A stretch of 64,000 nucleotides of DNA. Source: an uncultured Burkholderiales bacterium. Its GTDB lineage: Bacteria > Pseudomonadota > Gammaproteobacteria > Burkholderiales > Burkholderiaceae_C. The notes under the pieces are model-generated. The model worked only from the letters and a program-made list of their open reading frames with translations, was not told the DNA's origin and searched no databases. Numbering within the stretch: position 1 is the first letter of the stretch; every line of letters starts with the position of its first letter. Made by a program: the position numbers and the translations under genes. The DNA is taken from positions 1 through 64,000 of the forward strand of contig CAIRQX010000039.1 in NCBI GenBank assembly GCA_903880855.1, given 5' to 3'. Positions 9,938 to 19,456 of the stretch are shown here, one piece after another.

Positions 9938-10908
9938 ACCGATCGATCTTTTCGTAAATGGGTCAGCGCACTGGTCAAGCCATTAGGCAGAAGCAGAACC
10001 ACCATCAACAACAGCGCACCCAAACCAAGCTGCCAATGGATCGTGAAATGGCTCAAGGTTTCTTCCAGCAATAAAAACACAATGGCACCCCAGACGCCAC
10101 CATAGAGATGCCCCACGCCACCTAATATCACCATCATCATCAACATGCCTGACTGGCTCCATTGCATCATTGCTGGGCTCACAAATCCAGATTGGTTTGC
10201 TAATAATGCGCCAGCCAAACCGGCCATAGCACCCGACATGACAAATGCACATAGCTTGTAACGAAAAACCGCATATCCCAAAGACTGCATGCGTATTTCG
10301 TTCTCACGAATCGCTTGCAGCACATGGCCAAAGCGCGCATTCAACACACGCGCAATCAAAACCAAAACGGCGACGCAGGCTATGAGGGTGGCGTAATAAA
10401 AATGGGTGTCATTTGACATGTCCAAAAATTCGATGCGAGAGCGCGTTGGCAACGAAATGCCATCATCACCACCATACGCTTTGAATGACACCACTAGGTA
10501 GTACATCATTTGCGCAAAAGCCAAAGTGATCATGATGAAGTAAACACCTTGTGTTCTCAAGCTCACCGCGCCAATCAAAAAAGCAAATAGACCTGCTACC
10601 ACCATCGCAGTGGGCCACGCCACCCAAGCATCTACCGCTCCCATCTGCGAAAGAATGGCAATGGTATAGGCGCCAACACCCAGAAAAGCAGCATGCCCAA
10701 AACTCACCATGCCACCGAATCCCAAAATGAGATTCAAACTGGTAGCAGCCAAAGCAAAAATCAATATGCGGGTCGCTAGTGAAATATAGAACGCTTCACC
10801 GAAAACATTGGCTACAAAAGGCAATGCAATCAACGCTAACAACACAAGGCCAGACCAACGCCACTTCAGGTCGTGGTCTAAAGACTTAAGCGCCAAGGAT
10901 TTAGCCAT
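9934..10908 (-). CDS. livM: Branched-chain-type ABC transporter permease LivM
   Basis: This 324-residue, highly hydrophobic membrane protein has about nine predicted helices and the family segment LNLILGFGGMVSFGHAAFLGVGAYT near the N-terminus. It forms the channel with LivH. The C-terminal tail LLLPNGLTSALTH matches LivM. It overlaps livH by 8 bp and livG by 4 bp, so the operon is very tightly packed. Confidence 0.92.
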   Translation of the reverse strand: MAKSLALKSLDHDLKWRWSGLVLLALIALPFVANVFGEAFYISLATRILIFALAATSLNLILGFGGMVSFGHAAFLGVGAYTIAILSQMGAVDAWVAWPTAMVVAGLFAFLIGAVSLRTQGVYFIMITLAFAQMMYYLVVSFKAYGGDDGISLPTRSRIEFLDMSNDTHFYYATLIACVAVLVLIARVLNARFGHVLQAIRENEIRMQSLGYAVFRYKLCAFVMSGAMAGLAGALLANQSGFVSPAMMQWSQSGMLMMMVILGGVGHLYGGVWGAIVFLLLEETLSHFTIHWQLGLGALLLMVVLLLPNGLTSALTHLRKDRSV

Positions 10909-11821
10909 GCGTTGGAAACAATCCGCGTGGTTTAAAAAACAATACCGTCGCCATCAAGACATAAATCAAGATTGATGCCATGGCAGGCCCGGCGTTAGAT
11001 GCTGCTTCGGGGCTCAGCAAAGACTCAAACACCATCGGAACCAAGGTACGCCCAGCTGTATCAACAAAACCCACCAGTAAAGCACCTAAAAAAGCACCAC
11101 GGATAGAGCCAATACCGCCAATCACAATCACTACAAAAGCCAAGATCAAAATACTCTCACCCATACCCACTTGCACAGCCAGAAGCGGTCCTAGCATTCC
11201 ACCCGCCACCGCGCATAGCGCCGCGCCTACGCCGAATACAGCTGTGAACAAGATCTTGACATTGCTACCCATGGCCATCGCCATATCTCGGTTTGATGCA
11301 CCAGCGCGAACTTGCATGCCAACGCGCGTATGGGTGATGAGCACATACAGCAACATGGCCACTAACAAACCCACCCCAATAATGAGTAAGCGGTATGCGG
11401 GGTACATCAAACCTGGAAGCAGTTCTACAGGCCCACTCAAAGACTCTGGGGGATTTAAGGTGATGGGCTGTGCACCCCATATCAAACGCACAGCTTCGTT
11501 ACACATCAACAAAATAGCGAAGGTACCTAACACTTGAGACAAGTGATCGCGCGCATACAGTTTGCGCAAAATGCCGACTTCCAGCAAGATACCGAATACT
11601 GCCGTAGCGACAACTCCGCCCGCCAAACCCATCCAAAAAGAACCCGTGGCAGTCGCAACCGATGCAATGCAATAGGCACCCACCATGTAAAGCGAACCAT
11701 GCGCTAGGTTAATCATGTCCATGATGCCAAACACAAGTGTGAGACCTGCAGCCAGCAAGAACAACATGAGACCAAATTGCAAGCCGTTGAGCGATTGCTC
11801 CAACAGCAATATCCCATTCAT
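10901..11821 (-). CDS. livH: Branched-chain-type ABC transporter permease LivH
   Basis: This 306-residue inner-membrane permease begins MNGILLLEQSLNGLQFGLML and carries AAGLTLVFGIMDMINLAHGS, the hallmark N-terminal segment of LivH-type permeases. The C-terminus FFKPRGLFPTHG is also typical. It follows the periplasmic binding protein gene by 9 bp. It partners LivM in the translocation pore. Confidence 0.92.
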   Translation of the reverse strand: MNGILLLEQSLNGLQFGLMLFLLAAGLTLVFGIMDMINLAHGSLYMVGAYCIASVATATGSFWMGLAGGVVATAVFGILLEVGILRKLYARDHLSQVLGTFAILLMCNEAVRLIWGAQPITLNPPESLSGPVELLPGLMYPAYRLLIIGVGLLVAMLLYVLITHTRVGMQVRAGASNRDMAMAMGSNVKILFTAVFGVGAALCAVAGGMLGPLLAVQVGMGESILILAFVVIVIGGIGSIRGAFLGALLVGFVDTAGRTLVPMVFESLLSPEAASNAGPAMASILIYVLMATVLFFKPRGLFPTHG

Positions 11822-11830
11822 TGGAAATGC

Positions 11831-13015
11831 TTATAGGCTAGGCATCTTGCAACTGGCGGCATAGGCATCTGCATGGCCTTTGAAAACAGTATTCAAAGTA
11901 CGGTTGGTCACACGGCCTTTGCTGTCTTTGATGATGACGCGCAGGTGGTAGTCTTGGATAGGAAAGTGGTTAGTGTTGAATTTAAAGGGTCCGCGCACAG
12001 AATCGAATTTCGCAGTTTGCAAGGCTTTTTGTACCAGCGCTTTGTCTTCTAATTTACCTTTGGTGTCACGCACTGCAGACTCAATCAGTCGGGCAGCGTC
12101 ATAACCTTGCGCAGCATAGAGCGTAGGCAAACGGCCATAGGCTTTCTCGAACTCCGCTACAAATTTCTTATTGGCAGCGTTGTCCATATCATGTCCCCAT
12201 TGCGAGGTATTGAACATGCCCAACATGGGGTCTCCCACTGCTTTGATGACGTCTTCGTCTGCCGAGAATCCCGGGCCAAACAAGATCATGTCTTTGGATA
12301 AACCAGCGCCTACAAACTGCTTGATGAAGTTGATGCCTAAGCCTCCAGGCAAAAAGATATAGACCGCATCAGGTTTAGTTGCACGCAACTTCGACAACTC
12401 AGTGCCGTAATCAAGTTGGTTCAATGCGGTATAGGTTTCCGAGGCAACCTCACCTTTATAGAAGCGCTTAAAACCAGTGATGGCGTCTTTGCCAGCCGGG
12501 TAATTAGGAGCGATCAAAGCAACGCGCTTGAAGCCTTTGTCATTCACCACCTTACCCACAGCCTCATGCATATTGTCGTTTTGGTATGACGCACTGAAGA
12601 AATAAGGGTTGCACTGCTCGCCCGCCAATTGCGAAGGGCCCGCATTGGCACTGATGTAAAAAGTTTTGGACTGGAAAGTAGGCGCGCCGACGGCCAACAT
12701 CACGTTCGAGAACACAATGCCCGTCAAGAAGTCGACTTTGTCACGTTTCACCAAACGGTCAGCCGTTTGACGGCCTACATCGGGACTGGCTTGGTCATCT
12801 GCCACGATGACTTCAACATCTTTGCCGCCAAATTTACCGCCGGACAGTTTCACGGCCAATTGAAAACCATCGCGGATATCCACGCCAAGGCCTGCGCCAG
12901 GTCCAGACAAAGTGCTGAGCAGGCCCACTTTAATGGCGGAATCGGTTTGTGCCATAGCGGCGGTTGCGGCAACGCCCAAGCAAAGGGCGATACATGTTTT
13001 GCGAATGAGTTGCAT
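11831..13015 (-). CDS. Periplasmic substrate-binding protein of HAAT ABC transporter
   Basis: The ORF track extends to 13282, but the chosen ATG at 13015 gives MQLIRKTCIALCLGVAATAA, a clear Sec signal peptide cleaved after AMA, and avoids running through the divergent gene at 13059. The mature part starts TDSAIKVGLLSTLSGPGAGL, the type I periplasmic-binding fold of the LivJ/AmiC class. The product is 394 residues. It leads the livHMGF operon and decides the importer's specificity, which cannot be read from sequence. An ATG at 13041 is a possible alternative start. Confidence 0.9.
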   Translation of the reverse strand: MQLIRKTCIALCLGVAATAAMAQTDSAIKVGLLSTLSGPGAGLGVDIRDGFQLAVKLSGGKFGGKDVEVIVADDQASPDVGRQTADRLVKRDKVDFLTGIVFSNVMLAVGAPTFQSKTFYISANAGPSQLAGEQCNPYFFSASYQNDNMHEAVGKVVNDKGFKRVALIAPNYPAGKDAITGFKRFYKGEVASETYTALNQLDYGTELSKLRATKPDAVYIFLPGGLGINFIKQFVGAGLSKDMILFGPGFSADEDVIKAVGDPMLGMFNTSQWGHDMDNAANKKFVAEFEKAYGRLPTLYAAQGYDAARLIESAVRDTKGKLEDKALVQKALQTAKFDSVRGPFKFNTNHFPIQDYHLRVIIKDSKGRVTNRTLNTVFKGHADAYAASCKMPSL

Positions 13016-13058
13016 CTGAGATTTCCCGACAAAAGGTTTCATTCTATGATTCTTCCCC

Positions 13059-13799
13059 ATGAAACTTTTAATTTGGCCCATACCAGCGCTACTTGCCTGG
13101 AGTTCTTCATGGCTCATTTTTGCTGGTCTAAAGCATGTAGGCGCTCCAGAATGGGTGGGTCTGACAGTCGCCACCTTTTGGGGTGGGATATTGACTTCTC
13201 TGGCCACCACCAAAATGCGCCGTATTTTGATATTGGTGGGTTTTCCCTTATCGATGTGGGCCGCCTCAGGCGCACTCACCATGCCACCGATTGGTTGGTT
13301 GCTTTTGCTGGGCTTGATTGTGGTGATTTATCCGCGTAAAGCCTGGAAAGACGCGCCGCTCTTTCCTACTCCACGCAGAGCTTTGCGCCAATTGCCTGAA
13401 CACATCACCTTACTGGGTGGTGCGCGAATCTTGGATGCTGGTAGTGGCTTAGGAGACGGCTTGATTGCTCTGCGCGATGCCTATCCGCGTGCAGATTTAA
13501 ATGGTGTTGAGATGAGCTGGCCATTACGCATCATCAGCGCCATCCGATGTTCGTTTGCCACGATTCGCCAAGGCGACATTTGGATGGTCGATTGGCGCAG
13601 TTACGACATGGTCTATATGTTCCAACGCCCCGAGAGCATGCCTCGTGCTATTGAAAAAGCTGAAGCCGAGATGCGACGCGGCGCTTGGCTGGTCAGTTTG
13701 GAATTTGAGGCGATTGGTATTGTTCCTTCTGCCATTATTTATGGCAAAGACTCTCGTCCTATTTGGGTGTACCAACTGCCTTTTCAGCGACGCGGCTAA
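13059..13799 (+). CDS. Membrane-anchored SAM-dependent methyltransferase-like protein
   Basis: This 246-residue protein has about three hydrophobic segments in residues 1-90 and then a Rossmann-type domain. The domain carries SAM-binding motif I ARILDAGSGLGDGLIALRD (about residue 125) and the acidic motif II NGVEMSW. The catalytic domain is expected on the cytoplasmic face. It is divergent from the transporter binding-protein gene and convergent with the CNNM gene, overlapping its 3' end by 41 bp. The methyl acceptor is unknown. Confidence 0.7.
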   Translation: MKLLIWPIPALLAWSSSWLIFAGLKHVGAPEWVGLTVATFWGGILTSLATTKMRRILILVGFPLSMWAASGALTMPPIGWLLLLGLIVVIYPRKAWKDAPLFPTPRRALRQLPEHITLLGGARILDAGSGLGDGLIALRDAYPRADLNGVEMSWPLRIISAIRCSFATIRQGDIWMVDWRSYDMVYMFQRPESMPRAIEKAEAEMRRGAWLVSLEFEAIGIVPSAIIYGKDSRPIWVYQLPFQRRG

Positions 13800-15084
13800 C
13801 CAACACCTTGTCAATCCTTCGTCCGTCTAAGTCAACAACCTCTATTTTCCATTCGCCACAGTCAAAGCACTCTGCTTCTGTCGGCATATATCCCGCAATG
13901 GCCATCACCAAACCAGCGACAGTGTTGTAAATACCTCGGTCTTCGTCTGGCAACTCCAGTATTTGCAAGCGCGCTTTGAATTCACCCACAGGCATCAGAC
14001 CATCGACCAACCAACTCCCATCGGGTCTTGGCACAGCCCAAGCATCTTCGGACGAAGTGGCTTGAAGCAACTCTCCCGTAATAGCCTCTAATAAATCACG
14101 TGGCGTCATCAACCCTTGCACTACCCCGTATTCATCCACCACCAACACCATACGGCCATGCGCTGTTGCGCGCTCAACGGGTCTTCTGAACTGCTCAAGC
14201 AAATCTAACCCACTCAAGGTTTCTGGAACAAACGCCACTGGTTGCGCCAAGGTCTCAATGGTGATTTGTGAGTTAGGGGGGACGCGCAAAAGTTGAGAGA
14301 CGCTCACTGCGCCCACCACCTCGTCTAACCCGTCACGGCATACCGGGTACCAAGAATGCGCACCAATCGCACCTACTTCTGCCAAAGCCTGCGTGACAGA
14401 GGTCTTTGCATCCAACCACTCAATGTCAGAGCGCGGGACCATGATGGATGTCAAGGGTCGCTCGTCTAAGTTAAAAACGTTTTGCACCATTTGGTGTTCG
14501 TGCGCTTCAATCACTCCTGCGTCCACACCTTCCACCAAGCTCGCGCTAATTTCTTCTTCGGTCACAGTGCGTAAACCCCGAGTGTCAATATGGAGCCATT
14601 TCAATATCACACTCGTACTGCCGGATAAAAAGAACACCACAGGCTTTGCCATAGTGGCAAGCGCCAACATCAAAGGCGCAGTCAAACGCGCCACGGATTC
14701 TGGAAACAACTGTCCTATCCGTTTGGGTACCAATTCGCCAAACAAAATCGTGCTCAGCGTAATCAAGGTCACTACACACGCAGTGGCAAGGCCTTCGGCA
14801 AATCGATCGGCTACACCTTGCGCTATCAACCAACGGGATAAATTCAAACTGAATGCGGCCTCACCCACGATACCGTTGAGTACGCCTATCGAGGTAATAC
14901 CAATTTGTACCGTCGATAAAAACTGTGTGGGCTGCGCCAGCAAACGCAAAGCCGCACGTGCGCCTGAGTCTCCCTCTGCATCAAGCGCCACCAAGCGTGG
15001 CTTGCGGCACGATGCCAAGGCCATTTCGGACATCGCGAACATGCCGTTGAACAGCGTAAGAAGAACTATAAGAAAGATATCCAT
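13759..15084 (-). CDS. CNNM/HlyC-CorC family transporter with CBS domains
   Basis: The track gives a TTG start at 15117; ATG 15084 (MDIFLIVLLTLFNGMFAMSEMALAS) is preferred since it begins directly with the first membrane helix of the DUF21 domain. After about 190 residues of membrane domain come two CBS motifs (around MVPRSDIEWLDA and VDEYGVVQGLMTPRDLLE) and a C-terminal CorC/HlyC domain. Such proteins are linked to Mg/Co efflux or membrane stress. The 3' end overlaps the convergent methyltransferase gene by 41 bp. It is divergent from apaH. Confidence 0.88.
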   Translation of the reverse strand: MDIFLIVLLTLFNGMFAMSEMALASCRKPRLVALDAEGDSGARAALRLLAQPTQFLSTVQIGITSIGVLNGIVGEAAFSLNLSRWLIAQGVADRFAEGLATACVVTLITLSTILFGELVPKRIGQLFPESVARLTAPLMLALATMAKPVVFFLSGSTSVILKWLHIDTRGLRTVTEEEISASLVEGVDAGVIEAHEHQMVQNVFNLDERPLTSIMVPRSDIEWLDAKTSVTQALAEVGAIGAHSWYPVCRDGLDEVVGAVSVSQLLRVPPNSQITIETLAQPVAFVPETLSGLDLLEQFRRPVERATAHGRMVLVVDEYGVVQGLMTPRDLLEAITGELLQATSSEDAWAVPRPDGSWLVDGLMPVGEFKARLQILELPDEDRGIYNTVAGLVMAIAGYMPTEAECFDCGEWKIEVVDLDGRRIDKVLVSRVAEKAVGTPK

Positions 15085-15124
15085 GGGTACCAGACTAAGG
15101 CATTGGGTTTGAGACAATCAGAAT

Positions 15125-15970
15125 ATGGCACTTTACTTGATTGGTGACGTACAAGGTTGTGACGAGGCTTTGGTGCGTTTGCTTCAATACATCGACTTTT
15201 CACCTAGCCGCGATACGCTCTTCATGCTGGGCGACATGGTCAACCGTGGGCCTGATAACGCGCAAGTATTGCGACGCTTAATGGCGTTTGGAAGCAGTGC
15301 GCAGTGCGTTCTTGGTAACCATGATCTCCATTTATTAGCTACGTCGTTTGGCGCACGAAAGCTCAATACCTCAGACACTATCCAAGATATTTTGAATGCG
15401 CCTGACCGTGAAGCGCTCTTGCATTGGTTACGCCATCAACACATGGCGATGCGGGTCGGCAATGTTTTGATGGTGCATGCTGGAGTATTGCCGCAATGGA
15501 CAACTGAGAAAACCTTGGCACTTGCTGGCGAAGTGGAGTCGATATTACGCAGCGACACACTTGGTGACTTCATTGCCCATATGTATGGCGGCATGCCCAA
15601 TCAGTGGGATGACACTTTGATAGGACACGACCGATTACGCATCATCGTCAATGCATTCACCCGCATGCGCTATTGCAATGCACAAGGGGCAATGGATTTC
15701 TTTTATAAGAAAGCCCCAGAAAACGCGCCAGATGGTTTGATGCCTTGGTTTGATCTTCCCAACCGTTTGACCCAGCATACTGTGATTGCATTTGGTCACT
15801 GGTCAACACTCCAATTGCCGCCCCGTGCAGACGTGGTGTGTTTGGATGACGGATGTTTATGGGGAGGCTGCTTAACTGCGCTAAAGCTAGATGATGTGCT
15901 GATTAAAGATGCACGGCTCGCAGAGCGCTTACAAGTTAAATGTCCGCAGTCCCAAGATCCCTTGAAATAA
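15125..15970 (+). CDS. apaH: Bis(5'-nucleosyl)-tetraphosphatase, symmetrical
   Basis: This 281-residue enzyme splits Ap4A to two ADP. The metallophosphatase motifs GDVQGCDEAL, GDMVNRGPDN and GNHDLHLLA are present in order, and the length equals E. coli ApaH (280). The start at 15125 gives MALYLIGDVQG. It stands alone on the plus strand, divergent from the CNNM protein and convergent with the helicase gene, without the usual ksgA/apaG neighbours inside the window. Confidence 0.95.
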   Translation: MALYLIGDVQGCDEALVRLLQYIDFSPSRDTLFMLGDMVNRGPDNAQVLRRLMAFGSSAQCVLGNHDLHLLATSFGARKLNTSDTIQDILNAPDREALLHWLRHQHMAMRVGNVLMVHAGVLPQWTTEKTLALAGEVESILRSDTLGDFIAHMYGGMPNQWDDTLIGHDRLRIIVNAFTRMRYCNAQGAMDFFYKKAPENAPDGLMPWFDLPNRLTQHTVIAFGHWSTLQLPPRADVVCLDDGCLWGGCLTALKLDDVLIKDARLAERLQVKCPQSQDPLK

Positions 15971-16032
15971 ATGGGCCTTGACTAAGCGTCTAGGGCAATG
16001 TGCGAGAAAACTTCAACCCGCAACCAACCCAT

Positions 16033-17448
16033 TTAAGCCGTTGTTTTAAACAGCGCCGCCACATTGCGCTTTGGCTTGATATTGGGTGATTTACGCAATG
16101 GATCTGGTGCAGCCGCTGGTTTGACAGCATCAGCAGCAGGTTCTTCATAAGGCTTGTCAAAAAACGGATCTTGTTTGGCACGTGGTGAACTGGCGTAATT
16201 GCTACGCGCGCGGTTCTGAGACTCGCGAGGTGCGTCTATCGCGTCACGGGGATCGTCATTACCCCAGGCCCGACGGCCTGTGTTCATATGTCCCCGTGGC
16301 TTGTCTTCTTCAAACTCTACGGCTTCGAGTTCGATTTTGGTTTTCAACAGCTTCTCAATGTCCACCACCAAACGTTGATCACTCGCAGAAACAAAGCTGA
16401 TCGACTGCCCCAGCGCACCAGCTCGGCCAGTTCGACCAATACGGTGCACATAGTCTTCGGCATTGAAAGGAATGTCAAAGTTAAACACGGCTGGCACGTC
16501 TTTGATATCCAAACCGCGGGCGGCGACATCGGTACACACCAATAAATCCACTTGGCCTTGCTTGAAAGCTTCCAGCGCCTTGAGACGTTCATCTTGGCTT
16601 TTGTCGCCATGCAAAGCCGTAGTGCGCAAACCGTCGCGCTCAAGCGAACGGGCCAAGCGCGCGCAACCTAATTTGCTATTACAAAAAACAAAAGCTTGGG
16701 TAATGCCTTTGCTCTTGACCAATTGGCGCAAGGCACGGTATTTGTCATCCACACTGACGCTGTAGAAATGTTGCTCAATCGTCGCAGCGGTCTCGTTAGG
16801 ACGCGCGACTTCAATCGTGACGGGGTTTTGCAAATAGCTACTAGCCAAGCGTTTGATTTCAGGAGAAAACGTGGCAGAAAACAACAAGGTCGTGCGTTGC
16901 TTAGGCAAGTGGCTCAAAATGCGTTGTAAATCTGGCAAGAAGCCGATGTCGAGCATTCGGTCTGCTTCGTCCAACACCACATACTCAACTTGGTTAAGCA
17001 CCACACTCTTACCTTCAATATGGTCTAGCAAACGGCCTGGTGTGGCCACCAAAACTTCCACACCTTTTTTCAACTCAATCGTTTGTGGCTTCATGTCCAT
17101 GCCACCGAACACCACTGCACTGCGCAACTGCGTGTATTTCGCATAGGCCTTGACTTGCTGCGCCACTTGGTCTGCCAACTCACGCGTTGGCAATAGAACC
17201 AATGCGCGCACAGGGTGGCGCGCAGGTGAAGTAGAGCTGTTTTCGTGTTTGAGTAAACGTTGCAAAAGCGGCAAAGAGAATGCAGCTGTTTTACCGGTAC
17301 CCGTTTGTGCAGCGCCCATCACGTCTTGACCTGTCAAAACAACAGGGATCGCTTGCGCTTGGATAGGCGTCATGGACTCATAGCCCATTTCAGAGACGGC
17401 ACGTGCTAGCGCTGGGGCTAACTGTAAATTAGAGAAGGAAGTAGTCAT
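16033..17448 (-). CDS. rhlE: DEAD-box ATP-dependent RNA helicase (RhlE-like)
   Basis: This 471-residue helicase shows the Q motif region MGYESMTPIQAQAIP, motif I AQTGTGKTAA, motif II VLDEADRMLDIGF, motif III SATFS, and the C-terminal motif VI YVHRIGRTGRAG. The last ~90 residues are basic, low-complexity and end KPKRNVAALFKTTA, an RhlE-type tail. Such helicases remodel RNA in ribosome assembly and mRNA decay. It is monocistronic, convergent with apaH, and 62 bp downstream of dcd. Confidence 0.92.
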   Translation of the reverse strand: MTTSFSNLQLAPALARAVSEMGYESMTPIQAQAIPVVLTGQDVMGAAQTGTGKTAAFSLPLLQRLLKHENSSTSPARHPVRALVLLPTRELADQVAQQVKAYAKYTQLRSAVVFGGMDMKPQTIELKKGVEVLVATPGRLLDHIEGKSVVLNQVEYVVLDEADRMLDIGFLPDLQRILSHLPKQRTTLLFSATFSPEIKRLASSYLQNPVTIEVARPNETAATIEQHFYSVSVDDKYRALRQLVKSKGITQAFVFCNSKLGCARLARSLERDGLRTTALHGDKSQDERLKALEAFKQGQVDLLVCTDVAARGLDIKDVPAVFNFDIPFNAEDYVHRIGRTGRAGALGQSISFVSASDQRLVVDIEKLLKTKIELEAVEFEEDKPRGHMNTGRRAWGNDDPRDAIDAPRESQNRARSNYASSPRAKQDPFFDKPYEEPAADAVKPAAAPDPLRKSPNIKPKRNVAALFKTTA

Positions 17449-17510
17449 TTAGAGCGCTATTGTCGCACTCTGGGATGGTGACTTTAAAACAAGCTAGTTG
17501 TAGGGATAGA

Positions 17511-18080
17511 TTAGGTTTTAGGGAGTGTCACGCCTACTTGACCTTGGTATTTGCCACCGCGGTCTTTGTAGCTGGTCTCACACACTTCATCGCTCTCAAA
17601 AAAGAGCACCTGTGCGCATCCCTCGCCCGCATAAATCTTGGCGGGCAGTGGCGTGGTGTTACTGAACTCAAGCGTCACATAGCCTTCCCATTCTGGTTCG
17701 AACGGTGTGACGTTGACGATGATGCCGCATCGTGCATAAGTGCTCTTGCCTAAACATACTGTCAAAACATTGCGTGGAATACGAAAGTATTCGACTGTGC
17801 GCGCCAGCGCAAAACTATTAGGAGGAATGATGCAGACATCGGAATGCATATCCACAAAACTGCGTTCATCAAAGTTCTTAGGATCGACCACCGTGCTGTA
17901 GATGTTGGTGAAGACCTTGAACTCAGGCGCACATCGGATGTCATATCCGTAGCTACTGGTGCCGTAGCTCACGATTTTTTCACCAGCCGCGTTGTGGCGA
18001 ATTTGGCCTGGCTCGAAAGGTTCGATCATGCCGTGCTGCTCGGCCATGCGCCGAATCCATTTGTCTGATTTGATGCTCAT
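17511..18080 (-). CDS. dcd: dCTP deaminase
   Basis: This 189-residue enzyme deaminates dCTP to dUTP for thymidylate synthesis. Characteristic segments are [51 protein letters not shown] and EGCAQVLFF with the catalytic Glu in EPEWEG. The length matches the family. It lies between rhlE and ttuD on the minus strand, 35 bp from the ttuD stop. Confidence 0.95.
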   Translation of the reverse strand: MSIKSDKWIRRMAEQHGMIEPFEPGQIRHNAAGEKIVSYGTSSYGYDIRCAPEFKVFTNIYSTVVDPKNFDERSFVDMHSDVCIIPPNSFALARTVEYFRIPRNVLTVCLGKSTYARCGIIVNVTPFEPEWEGYVTLEFSNTTPLPAKIYAGEGCAQVLFFESDEVCETSYKDRGGKYQGQVGVTLPKT

Positions 18081-18115
18081 GTGGGAGATTTTAGAGGCAG
18101 GCTTTACATAGTAAG

Positions 18116-19456
18116 TTATAGAACCAAAATCGCACGGAAGTCGTTGACATTGGTGTATGTGGGGCCTGTCATCACCAAGTCTTCCAAACCCTCAAAGAAA
18201 CCATAGGCATCATTGCGATCTAAATAGCTAGTTGCTTGCATGCCCTTATCACCAGCGCGTTGCAGAGTGTCGGGTGTCACTAGGGCGCCTGCATTGTTTT
18301 CTACACCATCAATGCCGTCTGTATCTGCAGCCAACGCCCACACGTTTTTCTGAGCTTGCAGGGCAACTGCAAAGCCTGAACAAAACTCACCAGCACGTCC
18401 ACCCCGACCTTTAGGTGTTCCTGCTACTTGCTGACGAATCGTCACCGTAGTCTCACCACCACTCAAAATCACACAAGGTTTTTGAAATGGTCCGACCCCT
18501 CGTGCAGCCGCTCTTGCCAGTGCAGCATGCACTTTGCCAACTTCGCGGGACTCGCCTTCCAATTCATCTGACAACACATAAGCATTGAGGCCCGTTTCAC
18601 GGGCCAATAGGGCGGCGGCCTCCAATGATTGCAAAGGAGTTGCAATTAAGTGAACGCTGTTGTTGCTCCATTCAGCTGAAGGCTTTGGCGTCTCCAATAC
18701 ACCAGCCTTCAAATCAGCATCCACCTTAGGAGGCAAAGCAATGCCATAGCGTTGCAAGATATTCCAAGCATCTAAACAAGTAGACGCATCAGGCACGGTG
18801 GGTCCGCTGGCAATAACAGAAGGATCATCGCCCGGCACATCGCTGATGGTGAGTGTCACCACACGGGCAGGTTTACACGCTGCTGCTAAACGACCGCCTT
18901 TGATACTTGACAAATGTTTGCGCACACAGTTCATCTCACCAATCGAGGCACCACTGTTCAACAACTCTTGGTTAATACGTTGTTTATCTTCTAAACGCAA
19001 ACCGTCTGCAGGTGCAGTGAGCAATGCAGATCCACCGCCAGATATCAAACACAACACCAAATCATCTTCAGTCAGCCCTTGCGTCAAAGACAAAATACGT
19101 TGCGACGCGTCCAGCCCCGCCTTGTCTGGCACCGGATGAGAGGCCTCCACAATATCGATGCGTTGTGGCACACCTTGCGGACGATCTGGCGTGTGTCCGT
19201 AGCGTGTGACCACCAATCCAGACAGAGGTTTGTCTGCAGGCCACAAAGCCTCGACGGCATGCGCCATTGCACCTCCAGCTTTACCAGCACCAAGCACCAA
19301 GGTGCGCCCCTTGGGCGGAGTTGGCAAAAAGGCTTGCGTGTTGTGCAAAGGCATAGCACGTCGCACAGCAGCATCGAACAATTGCCGCAAAAAAGCTTTG
19401 GGGTCTGCCCCTACATCTTCTAGATTGAAATTTTTTCGTGCGGCCTCTGTCTGCAT
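18116..19456 (-). CDS. ttuD: Glycerate 2-kinase / hydroxypyruvate reductase-type protein TtuD
   Basis: This 446-residue MOFRL-family protein (DUF4147 plus C-terminal MOFRL) begins with a [14 protein letters not shown] segment, has the glycine-rich [17 protein letters not shown] and [12 protein letters not shown] motifs, and ends with [16 protein letters not shown], the MOFRL core. Family members phosphorylate glycerate at C2; TtuD of tartrate operons was first described as hydroxypyruvate reductase. It shares a TAATG stop/start overlap with the upstream Bug gene and sits in one run with ttuC, so it would funnel glycerate from tartrate. Confidence 0.9.
   Translation of the reverse strand: MQTEAARKNFNLEDVGADPKAFLRQLFDAAVRRAMPLHNTQAFLPTPPKGRTLVLGAGKAGGAMAHAVEALWPADKPLSGLVVTRYGHTPDRPQGVPQRIDIVEASHPVPDKAGLDASQRILSLTQGLTEDDLVLCLISGGGSALLTAPADGLRLEDKQRINQELLNSGASIGEMNCVRKHLSSIKGGRLAAACKPARVVTLTISDVPGDDPSVIASGPTVPDASTCLDAWNILQRYGIALPPKVDADLKAGVLETPKPSAEWSNNSVHLIATPLQSLEAAALLARETGLNAYVLSDELEGESREVGKVHAALARAAARGVGPFQKPCVILSGGETTVTIRQQVAGTPKGRGGRAGEFCSGFAVALQAQKNVWALAADTDGIDGVENNAGALVTPDTLQRAGDKGMQATSYLDRNDAYGFFEGLEDLVMTGPTYTNVNDFRAILVL

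Noticed and set aside
13016-13282. N-terminal extension of the binding protein ORF
   Set aside because: It overlaps the divergent methyltransferase gene and would hide the signal peptide that starts at 13015.
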